Below are positions 1 to 5,643 of a stretch of DNA of 8,638 nucleotides, piece by piece (within the stretch, counting starts at the first letter, position 1; each line of letters begins with the position of its first letter). A program made the position numbers and the translations under genes. The stretch is from Kiritimatiellales bacterium (GTDB lineage Bacteria; Verrucomicrobiota; Kiritimatiellia; Kiritimatiellales; Tichowtungiaceae), in contig JAQUXG010000062.1 in the NCBI GenBank assembly GCA_028692515.1, positions 1-8,638 of the forward strand, given 5' to 3'. The notes under the pieces were generated by a model. It was not told the DNA's origin and did not search any database. It saw only the letters and a program-made list of their open reading frames with translations.

Positions 1-1
1 A

Positions 2-13
2 CTTATCGATAAG
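2..13. other. 12-bp perfect palindrome at the left edge
   Basis: CTTATCGATAAG is perfectly self-complementary and lies 31 bp beyond the mnmG stop codon. Each strand reads TTATCGATA, two mismatches from the DnaA-box consensus TTATCCACA. The next gene, off the left edge, cannot be seen. The site could be an operator, a degenerate DnaA box near an origin, or chance. A 12-bp palindrome alone is weak evidence. Confidence 0.25.
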
Positions 14-44
14 CCATAACAACTGATTGACAACAAAACAACGT

Positions 45-2051
45 CTACCGTCCGGCTTTCAGCCAGACCGATAAAATTGAAATATCAGCCGGATTGACCC
101 CGGAGATGCGAGATGCCTGGCCGAGATTGGCGGGCCGGATATTTTTAAGCTTTTCGCGCGATTCAAACCGTAGAGAGATAATGTGGTCGTAATCAAAATC
201 GGCGGGAATCCTCTGTTTTTCCAATGTTTGGAAATCCACCATGCGCCCTTGTTCCCGCTTAATGTAGCCGGCATACTTGATGTCGATTTCGACCTGTTCA
301 ATCACTTCTCGCGGGAGATCCTGCCGCTCACCGGGCAGTCCGGCATAGTGAGACTCCTGCCCGCAGAGAATCTTCGCCAGCGAGGCTCCATTGTGGAATG
401 TTTTTTGCAAACGCTCGACTTCCTGATCAATCTGTCCCTGCATGGCCGCCGTATCGGCCAGATCTTCTGTAGAAATGATGCCGAGCTCCCTGGCTCGGTC
501 GTGCAGCCGAAAATGAACATTATCCTGCCGCAGTGTCAACCGATGCTCGGCGCGCGAGGTAAACATGCGGTACGGCTCGTCAGTACCTTTCAGCACCAAA
601 TCGTCGATTAAAACGCCGATATAGGCCTCATTTCGACCTAAAATGAACTCTGGAAGCCCCAACGCCTTGCGCGCAGCATTCACTCCGGCTACAAAACCTT
701 GTCCGGCAGCTTCCTCATAACCAGTCGTCCCGTTAATTTGACCCGCAAAATAGAGATGCTCGACCTTCTTGGTTTCCAGAGTGTGGAAAAGCTGGGTCGG
801 CGGCGCGTAATCATACTCGATAGCGTAGGCCGGTCGAATAAAGGCCGCTTTTTCGAGTCCGGGGATGGAATGGATCATTTCGACCTGAACATCCTCCGGC
901 AAACTGTTTGAGGTGCCGTTAGGATAAATCCGCACGTTTTTACGGCCTTCGGGCTCAATAAAGACGTGATGTGACGTTCGTTGAGGAAATTTTACGATTT
1001 TATCCTCAATAGAAGGACAGTAGCGCACGCCGGCACCTTCCACCAGACCACTGTAAAGAGAACTCTTTTTGAGGTTATCCGCGATAATCTGGTGGGTTTT
1101 TTCATTGGTATGGGTCAAAAAGCACGGAATTTGCGGTATTTTTACCGAAAGAAGCATATTTTGGTCAAACGCCTCTACACCGGCAGTAAAAAGTTCCTCC
1201 GTCCACTTGTTCCACGTGGAACAGCGGGAACGATTGCCTGGATCGTCGCCCATTGCACCGGACGAGGAAGATTCCGGCGTCCGATCCAGCGTGCCGCTTA
1301 AAAAATTATCCGGATTATTTCCGCATTGTTCCACGTGGAACGTTTCACGAAGCTTCCTTGCTGCTCTGGAGAAAAACGGCGGCGGCTCGTCGCCGGGCTG
1401 GATCTGCATGGCCGAATAGTCGATCGAATCTGCATGGAGACGCGGCGGCGTGCCGGTTTTCATGCGTCCAAGCTCAAAACCTATGTTTTTCAGCGATGCA
1501 GAGATGTCGTTAGCGGCTTTTTCCCCCCAGCGGCCCTCATGAATCACGTTTTGGCCGATCATGACCCGCCCGCCCATAAACGTGCCCGCTGTAAGCACAA
1601 CACTTTTTCCGGGAATTCGCTCGCCGGAGGTCAGAGTCACTCCGCGCAATGTTCCGGATTCGATCCAGATCCCGCTGACTTCCCCTTCGATGACCGAAAG
1701 GTTTTTCTGTCCGGCCAAAACAGCTTGAAGCCGGGCGGGGTAGAGCGCCTTATCACACTGTGCCCGGTGCGCCTGAACCGCCGGTCCCTTGCGGGTATTA
1801 ATGGTTCGGAGCTGAATCGCTGTGAAATCTGTATTGCGCGCCTGCTCTCCACCAAGTGCGTCTAACTCACAGGTTATATGCGACTTAGCAATTCCTCCGA
1901 TCGACGGATTGCAGGACATTCGTCCAACGTAAGACTTATCTATGCTTAAAAGAATGGTGCTCGCACCAAGTCGCGCCGAGGCCAAGGCCGCCTCGCATCC
2001 GGCGTGGCCGCCGCCGACCACAATGACGTCGTAATTTTTTTTCAGATGCAT
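45..2051 (-). CDS. mnmG: tRNA uridine-5-carboxymethylaminomethyl modification enzyme MnmG (GidA), with an internal insertion
   Basis: FAD-dependent cytoplasmic enzyme that works with the GTPase MnmE to install the carboxymethylaminomethyl group on C5 of the wobble uridine of certain tRNAs. Seen here: the FAD-binding Rossmann motif [10 protein letters not shown] near residues 13-22, the family block [10 protein letters not shown] near 47-56, GTPPRL at 200-205, THTNEKTH at 313-320, and the C-terminal GQASRISGV block at 644-652. The 668-residue length exceeds the usual 620-630. The surplus sits at about 229-303, between PPPFFS and IPCFLT, where most homologues have roughly a dozen residues. That stretch is Ser/Gly/Asn-rich and carries both parS palindromes. 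Start: ATG at 2051, giving the expected [15 protein letters not shown] opening. I see no strong ribosome binding site. The stop is TAG at 45-47. The gene is divergent from the cupin gene across a palindrome-rich gap. Identity is near certain. The insertion boundaries are estimated from memory of the family. Confidence 0.97.
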   Translation of the reverse strand: MHLKKNYDVIVVGGGHAGCEAALASARLGASTILLSIDKSYVGRMSCNPSIGGIAKSHITCELDALGGEQARNTDFTAIQLRTINTRKGPAVQAHRAQCDKALYPARLQAVLAGQKNLSVIEGEVSGIWIESGTLRGVTLTSGERIPGKSVVLTAGTFMGGRVMIGQNVIHEGRWGEKAANDISASLKNIGFELGRMKTGTPPRLHADSIDYSAMQIQPGDEPPPFFSRAARKLRETFHVEQCGNNPDNFLSGTLDRTPESSSSGAMGDDPGNRSRCSTWNKWTEELFTAGVEAFDQNMLLSVKIPQIPCFLTHTNEKTHQIIADNLKKSSLYSGLVEGAGVRYCPSIEDKIVKFPQRTSHHVFIEPEGRKNVRIYPNGTSNSLPEDVQVEMIHSIPGLEKAAFIRPAYAIEYDYAPPTQLFHTLETKKVEHLYFAGQINGTTGYEEAAGQGFVAGVNAARKALGLPEFILGRNEAYIGVLIDDLVLKGTDEPYRMFTSRAEHRLTLRQDNVHFRLHDRARELGIISTEDLADTAAMQGQIDQEVERLQKTFHNGASLAKILCGQESHYAGLPGERQDLPREVIEQVEIDIKYAGYIKREQGRMVDFQTLEKQRIPADFDYDHIISLRFESREKLKNIRPANLGQASRISGVNPADISILSVWLKAGR
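218..234. repeat. TTTCCAA-N3-TTGGAAA palindrome inside mnmG
   Basis: Perfect 7+7 inverted repeat with spacer TGT, within the mnmG coding sequence. On the minus strand it is read in frame as DFQTLEK (residues 606-612), where homologues have a variable charged helix just before the conserved IPxDFDY block. It has the same architecture as the intergenic copies at 2068-2148 and 6884-6953, so the element appears to be tolerated inside an essential-type gene. Confidence 0.8.
1208..1223. other. parS: parS-type ParB-binding site, perfect 16-bp palindrome
   Basis: TGTTCCACGTGGAACA is a perfect 16-bp palindrome. Its 14-bp core GTTCCACGTGGAAC is the parS sequence known from Pseudomonas chromosomes, and it differs from the widespread TGTTTCACGTGAAACA consensus only at one symmetric pair. 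ParB loads at such sites to form the partition complex at the chromosome origin region. Here it lies within mnmG and is read on the minus strand as CSTWN (residues 277-281). A second copy is centred 119 bp away. ParA and ParB genes are not in the window. Confidence 0.85.
1327..1342. other. parS: parS-type ParB-binding site, second copy
   Basis: TGTTCCACGTGGAACG contains the same perfect 14-bp palindrome GTTCCACGTGGAAC (1328-1341) as the first site. Its last base, 1342, begins the half-site-like GTTTCACG at 1342-1349. On the minus strand the core is read as FHVEQ (residues 238-242 of MnmG), a different reading frame from the first copy. The DNA sequence is therefore preserved while the peptide differs, which argues for selection on the DNA site. 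Confidence 0.85.
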
Positions 2052-2067
2052 AATGAGTCACTTTCTA

Positions 2068-2148
2068 TTTTCCAAACCTTGGAAAATCCGAGCCTGCTTT
2101 TTTCCAAGGTTTGGAAAAGCTGGCCGGTTGATTTCCAATGGTTGGAAA
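2068..2148. repeat. Cluster of three phased TTTTCCAA-N3-TTGGAAAA palindromes between mnmG and the cupin gene
   Basis: Three copies: 2068-2086 (spacer ACC), 2100-2118 (spacer GGT) and 2132-2148 (7-bp arms, spacer TGG). The centres are 32 and 31 bp apart, close to three helical turns, so all three face the same side of the DNA. The first two are exact reverse complements over 19 bp and could also pair as one large stem with a 13-nt loop. The cluster occupies positions -17 to -97 relative to the mnmG start. That suits an operator or the 5' leader of mnmG, but the same element also occurs at unrelated genes. The remaining 72 bp up to the cupin start show only its ribosome binding site; no convincing -35/-10 pair was seen. 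Confidence 0.85.
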
Positions 2149-2220
2149 AACGGTGACGAGTTTGCCATTGCTTCGGGTCTTTTCGGAAGCGCATAGTTCG
2201 CACAATAAGGGGAATGTCCT

Positions 2221-2529
2221 GTGAATTTATTCGATCAAATCCCGAAAAGTGCCGATCAGGAACTTTTTACGACGCTACTGGCGGCTGATAAAATCCGGAT
2301 CGAGCGGATTGTATCGTTTGGGCAGACGTCACCGGACAGGTTCTGGCACGACCAGGCAGAAAACGAGTGGGTGCTTTTGATTGAGGGGTCGGCGCAAATT
2401 CGGATCGACGGCCACGTAGTGGATCTCGTCGGTGGCGACAGCCTGAACATCCCGGCCGGAACGCGCCACCGCGTTGAAAAAACGGACGAAACTGGGCGAA
2501 CTGTTTGGTTGGCCGTTTTTTACAAATAA
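2221..2529 (+). CDS. Small single-domain cupin protein
   Basis: A 102-residue cupin, a small beta-barrel that usually binds one metal ion; its substrate cannot be told from sequence. The second cupin motif is clear at residues 72-85 (GDSLNIPAGTRHRV, with candidate metal ligand H83). The first is reduced: H43, Q45 and E49 in WHDQAENEW, followed by G56. The TVWLAVFYK ending is typical of a widespread small-cupin family with an ENEW..L..G core. Start: GTG at 2221, preceded by AAGGGGA at 2207-2213 with a 7-nt spacing, which settles this start over the out-of-frame ATG at 2214. It is divergent from mnmG and followed 39 bp later by the PAQR-family gene on the same strand, so the two may be co-transcribed. 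There is no signal peptide, so it is probably cytoplasmic. Confidence 0.88.
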   Translation: MNLFDQIPKSADQELFTTLLAADKIRIERIVSFGQTSPDRFWHDQAENEWVLLIEGSAQIRIDGHVVDLVGGDSLNIPAGTRHRVEKTDETGRTVWLAVFYK

Positions 2530-2535
2530 CGTGTT

Positions 2536-2562
2536 CCTGATAACTTTTGACTAATAATCAGG
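2536..2562 (+). promoter_or_regulatory. Weak stem-loop ahead of the PAQR-family gene
   Basis: CCTGAT (2536-2541) is complementary to ATCAGG (2557-2562) around a 15-nt loop. The right arm includes the AGG that is the only ribosome-binding-like sequence before the ATG at 2569. It could mask that site in the mRNA, but six pairs with a large loop is marginal. No T-run follows, so it does not look like a terminator. Confidence 0.25.
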
Positions 2563-2568
2563 TCGAAA

Positions 2569-3237
2569 ATGATGAATTCTTGTCGAAAACCATCAAAAAA
2601 TGATGCGCGGATCGAAACGCCGGCCGAGCACCTTGCCAACGCAATTACGCATGGGGTCGGATTGGGTCTAAGCGTTGCCGGTCTAGTTCTGCTGGTAGTT
2701 TTTGCCAGTTTACACAAGGGGGCCTGGGAAATTGTCAGCTGTTCCGTATTCGGCGCAACGCTGATGATTCTTTATCTGGCCTCCACGCTGTATCACAGCG
2801 TTCACAGACCCAACGTGCGGCATGTATTGCACATCATCGATCGCTCGGCAATTTATCTGCTGATTGCCGGAACGTATACACCGTATCTACTGGTTCCGTT
2901 GCGCGGCGGTCTGGGCTGGTCGCTTTTCGGTGTAATTTGGGGACTTGCGATTCTGGGAATCATTTTTCAGGCGGTATTTATCGACCGATTTAAGATTTTT
3001 TCGCTTCTAACCTATTTAGCGATGGGCTGGATGGTGGTCGCGACGATTGTCCCGCTACTTCATACGTTACCTTTGGCGGGCGTGATCTGGCTGGCGGCGG
3101 GCGGGCTGTGCTATACGTTCGGCGTCATTTTTTATGCCTGGAAACGGCTGCCGTTCGCACATGCCGTCTGGCACCTGTTTGTGCTGGCAGGGGGGCTTTG
3201 CCATTTTTTCGGAATTCTGATTTTTGTCGCAATTTAA
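2569..3237 (+). CDS. Hemolysin III / PAQR-family seven-helix membrane protein
   Basis: Integral inner-membrane protein of 222 residues, the usual size for the bacterial HlyIII (YqfA/YplQ-like) branch of the PAQR superfamily that includes adiponectin receptors. Seen here: the entry motif EHLANAITHGVG at 20-31, STLYHS at 72-77, HIIDRSAIYLLIAGTYTP at 88-105, and HAVWH at 198-202. H76, D91, H198 and H202 match the zinc-site pattern of the family (one His in TM2, an Asp in TM3, His-x3-His in TM7). About seven hydrophobic stretches cover residues 30-222. PAQR enzymes are thought to be zinc-dependent hydrolases; the bacterial members' substrate is not settled, and 'hemolysin' is a historical name. 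Start: ATG at 2569 or the adjacent ATG at 2572, with only CAGG upstream. The gene converges on prfA with a 66-bp gap in which I see no good terminator. Confidence 0.92.
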   Translation: MMNSCRKPSKNDARIETPAEHLANAITHGVGLGLSVAGLVLLVVFASLHKGAWEIVSCSVFGATLMILYLASTLYHSVHRPNVRHVLHIIDRSAIYLLIAGTYTPYLLVPLRGGLGWSLFGVIWGLAILGIIFQAVFIDRFKIFSLLTYLAMGWMVVATIVPLLHTLPLAGVIWLAAGGLCYTFGVIFYAWKRLPFAHAVWHLFVLAGGLCHFFGILIFVAI

Positions 3238-3303
3238 GTCAAAAATCTACAAAAAATCATAGAAATTGGCTAAAATGTGCCGAAAACAGCGTGATTCTAA
3301 AAA

Positions 3304-4398
3304 TCAGCCTTGCGCGGATTTATCAGTGTGAGCCTTCATTTTCAGCTCTACATCGTGCTCGTAGAGAGCATCGAAAATATCATCCAGATCGCCTTCCATC
3401 ACACGGTCAAGCTTGTAGAGCGTCAGGTTGATGCGGTGATCCGTCAGGCGATTCTGCGGATAGTTATAGGTGCGGATTTTTTCGCTACGGTCGCCGGAGC
3501 CGACTTGTGATTTTCGCGCCTCAGCCTGATCCGAATCAATTTGCGCCTGTTGTGCCTCATAAAGTTTGGAGCGCAAAACCCGCATGGCTTTGGCTTTATT
3601 TTTGTGCTGTGAACGCTCGTCCTGACACTGCACCACCACACCGGTCGGAATATGCACGATACGAATGGCGGAGTCGGTCGTATTGACGTGCTGCCCGCCG
3701 GATCCGCTGGAGCGGTAGGTGTCGATGCGCAGATCTTCGTTTCGAATCTCGATATCCACCTCTTCGGCCTCGGCGAGCACGGCGACGGTTGCGGCGGAGG
3801 TGTGAATGCGGCCTTGTGTTTCAGTGGCGGGAACGCGTTGCACGCGGTGGGTTCCGCTTTCGTAGCGCAGTTTTTTATAAACCATTTCGCCTTCAACCGA
3901 AAAAACGACTTCCTTGTACCCGCCCGTTTCAGACGACGCGACATCCATCACGGAAACCTTCAGGCCGTTGTTTTCGGCGTAGCGGTTGTACATTCGGAAA
4001 AGATCGCCCGCAAAAATGGCGGCCTCGTCGCCGCCGGTGCCAGCGCGGATTTCCATGATCACGTTCTTCGAATCGGATGGATCCGGCGGGAGCAGGGCGA
4101 TCATTACGTCTTTTTCGGCCTCGGGAAGCTTTTCTTCCGCGTCGGCCAGCTCAGCTTCTGCCATTTCGCGCAGCTCGGCATCCGTGGAAGTGTCCTCCAG
4201 CATCGCACGGCTTTCTTCGACGACGGCTTGGAGCTTAAGAAAAACCTCTGTGGCGGCGGCCACTTTTTTCTGATGCGTATAGTCGTGCATCAACGCCTGC
4301 ATTTTCTGGGGATTGGCGGCAACGCCCGGTGCGGACATTTCCGTTTCGAGCCCGGAGATGCGTCGGCGAAGGTTTTCCAGATAGGCGTGATTAATCAT
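3304..4398 (-). CDS. prfA: Peptide chain release factor 1 (RF1)
   Basis: Class I release factor that reads UAA and UAG in the ribosomal A site and triggers peptide release. With the ATG at 4398 it has 364 residues, typical for the family. Seen here: the acidic coiled N-terminal region (to about 100), the block [12 protein letters not shown] near 118-129, the RF1 anticodon-like tripeptide PAT at 190-192 (RF2 has SPF), and the catalytic GGQ at 234-236 in [15 protein letters not shown]. The glutamine is normally methylated by PrmC; no prmC follows here, although prfA-prmC pairs are common. A TTG at 4410 would add four residues, but the ATG matches family starts better. No Shine-Dalgarno sequence is visible, and the rpmE terminator ends only 10 nt upstream. 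Either there is readthrough or a promoter lies close by. The stop is TGA at 3304-3306. Confidence 0.97.
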   Translation of the reverse strand: MINHAYLENLRRRISGLETEMSAPGVAANPQKMQALMHDYTHQKKVAAATEVFLKLQAVVEESRAMLEDTSTDAELREMAEAELADAEEKLPEAEKDVMIALLPPDPSDSKNVIMEIRAGTGGDEAAIFAGDLFRMYNRYAENNGLKVSVMDVASSETGGYKEVVFSVEGEMVYKKLRYESGTHRVQRVPATETQGRIHTSAATVAVLAEAEEVDIEIRNEDLRIDTYRSSGSGGQHVNTTDSAIRIVHIPTGVVVQCQDERSQHKNKAKAMRVLRSKLYEAQQAQIDSDQAEARKSQVGSGDRSEKIRTYNYPQNRLTDHRINLTLYKLDRVMEGDLDDIFDALYEHDVELKMKAHTDKSAQG

Positions 4399-4408
4399 GG
4401 CGGGGCAC

Positions 4409-4444
4409 AAAAAGGCCGGGCTCCGCTAAAACAGAGTCCGGCCT
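4409..4444 (-). terminator. Intrinsic-type terminator between rpmE and prfA
   Basis: On the minus strand an 11-nt arm, AGGCCGGACTC (4444-4434), pairs with GAGCCCGGCCT (4423-4413) across a 10-nt loop with one A-C mismatch, followed by five T (4413-4409). It begins 13 nt after the rpmE stop and ends 10 nt before the prfA ATG. A strong GC stem plus a short U tract fits a Rho-independent terminator or an attenuator limiting prfA relative to the highly expressed rpmE. Confidence 0.75.
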
Positions 4445-4457
4445 GAAATGAGCGTCG

Positions 4458-4655
4458 TTACTTGCCGTAGCGCTTACGGAAGCGGTCAACACGCCCTTCA
4501 GTATCCACCAGCTTGGCCGATCCAGTAAAGAACGGGTGACAGGCGGAGCAAAGGTTGACATGCATCTTCTTAACGGTCGAACGGGTTTTAACCACATGGC
4601 CGCAAGCGCATGAAATTTCTGCGTCAGTATACTCGGGATGAATTTCGTTTTTCAT
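4458..4655 (-). CDS. rpmE: 50S ribosomal protein bL31 (zinc-binding form)
   Basis: A 65-residue large-subunit ribosomal protein at the subunit interface. Four cysteines at 16, 18, 36 and 39 (CAC...CSAC) mark the zinc-binding form rather than the cysteine-less paralogue made under zinc starvation. The opening MKNEIHPEY and the block CSACHPFFTG (36-45) are hallmark family sequences, and the length is standard. The ATG at 4655 is preceded by AAGGA and a closer AGGA. It sits directly upstream of prfA, a pairing often seen in bacteria, and 67 bp downstream of the radical SAM gene. That gap contains TATGAT on the minus strand as a possible -10, but no matching -35. Confidence 0.97.
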   Translation of the reverse strand: MKNEIHPEYTDAEISCACGHVVKTRSTVKKMHVNLCSACHPFFTGSAKLVDTEGRVDRFRKRYGK

Positions 4656-4722
4656 TTTTTCCTAATCCTTGCTAAAAGAGCGGGCTTTTTAATCATATGG
4701 GGAGCGTGACTGCAAGTCCTTT

Positions 4723-5640
4723 TTACCGGCACTTGTAATAGGCCTCTCCGCCGCGCACCTCGATTTGCAGCCGGGGATCCTCCAAAAAAGGGGACACCGT
4801 CGCCGGATCAACGCCAAAATTCTGTGCCAGCTGGGCCGCTGTGGCGGGATGACGGCGGATCAGATCGAGCACTTTTTCGGCGCTCAACTTGATCGCGGAA
4901 CCCGCAGTTGTCGAAAACGATGCGATCACTTCTGCGCGCGGCGTAAAAACACCGCACAGTGCTTCCAGCTTTTCTTTGGCAACCGGCTGAATATCCGTCT
5001 CGGCCGGCGGGCGAACTGCGGTGTTCAGATGAATTTTATCCGGCCGGATCCCGGCAACGGCGGCGGCGATTTTCTTCACCTGTTCCGGCCGGGCATTAAC
5101 TCCCTCCATCAGAAAAACTTCCAACCACAGCTCGCCCTTAAACTCAGCACGAAATTCGCGTTCGCCAGCCAAAACCTGCTCAAACGAAAGCCCAGGAGCC
5201 GGGCGGTTTATTTTCTGAAACGACTCATTATCCCAGGCGCTTAAACTCACCTTCACCTTATCGGCCCGCAAAAGCTCGTCGCGCACTGCAATGCGATGAA
5301 GCAGGGTGCCGTTTGACAAAACGATCACCGGAATTGCGGTGCGCGCCTTGATAAAATCAATCAGCTCGCCAAGACGCGAATAGAGCGTCGGTTCACCGGA
5401 GCCGGCAAACGTGATGACATCCGCTTGTCCGTCTGCTTTCAGCCAGCGTCCAATTTCATCGCAGACCTCTTCAAACACAATAAATTCGCCACGCTCCGTC
5501 ACCAGCTTCGTCGTACAACCGCACTGACAAAACACGCAGTCGAACGAGCAGGTTTTAAACGGCGTCACATCGATGCCGAGCGACCGCCCGAGCCGCCGCG
5601 AAGGCACCGGTCCAAAAAGATATTTATACGAAGCGGCCAT
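4723..5640 (-). CDS. Radical SAM protein with C-terminal winged-helix-like domain
   Basis: A 305-residue radical SAM enzyme of the COG0731-like group. The opening YLFGPVPSRRLGRSLGID (7-24) is characteristic. C31, C35 and C38 (Cx3Cx2C) bind the 4Fe-4S cluster that cleaves S-adenosylmethionine. GSGEPTL at 80-86 is the SAM-contacting motif and SNGTL at 109-113 a conserved strand. Two extra cysteines, C40 and C42, directly follow the cluster motif. Residues about 253-305 (KVLDLIRRHPATAAQLAQNF...) look like a winged helix. The substrate is unknown; relatives include tRNA wybutosine-type enzymes, but this small form is common in bacteria lacking that pathway. The ATG at 5640 comes 3 nt after the ligase stop and has only a weak ribosome binding site, so translation is probably coupled to the ligase. 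Confidence 0.9.
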   Translation of the reverse strand: MAASYKYLFGPVPSRRLGRSLGIDVTPFKTCSFDCVFCQCGCTTKLVTERGEFIVFEEVCDEIGRWLKADGQADVITFAGSGEPTLYSRLGELIDFIKARTAIPVIVLSNGTLLHRIAVRDELLRADKVKVSLSAWDNESFQKINRPAPGLSFEQVLAGEREFRAEFKGELWLEVFLMEGVNARPEQVKKIAAAVAGIRPDKIHLNTAVRPPAETDIQPVAKEKLEALCGVFTPRAEVIASFSTTAGSAIKLSAEKVLDLIRRHPATAAQLAQNFGVDPATVSPFLEDPRLQIEVRGGEAYYKCR

Positions 5641-5643
5641 AAA

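Noticed and set aside
1326..1865. Plus-strand open frames opposite mnmG
   Set aside because: They are shadows of mnmG; their only notable peptides are readings of the parS palindromes.
2160..2200. Sigma-70 promoter for the cupin gene (TTGCTT ... CATAGT)
   Set aside because: Both hexamers are weak matches and could occur by chance.
3238..3303. Bidirectional terminator between the converging PAQR gene and prfA
   Set aside because: AT-rich with only tiny inverted repeats such as GATT/AATC; no stem strong enough to call.
4399..4410. TTG start for prfA at 4410
   Set aside because: It adds four residues (MCPA) overlapping the terminator U tract and does not match usual RF1 starts.
3652..4446. 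Long plus-strand open frame opposite prfA
   Set aside because: It is antisense to an unmistakable RF1, with no recognisable domain; it reflects the codon bias of the real gene.
4656..4722. Promoter for rpmE (TTGCAG and TATGAT on the minus strand)
   Set aside because: The two hexamers are only 12 nt apart; no -35 at proper distance from TATGAT was found.
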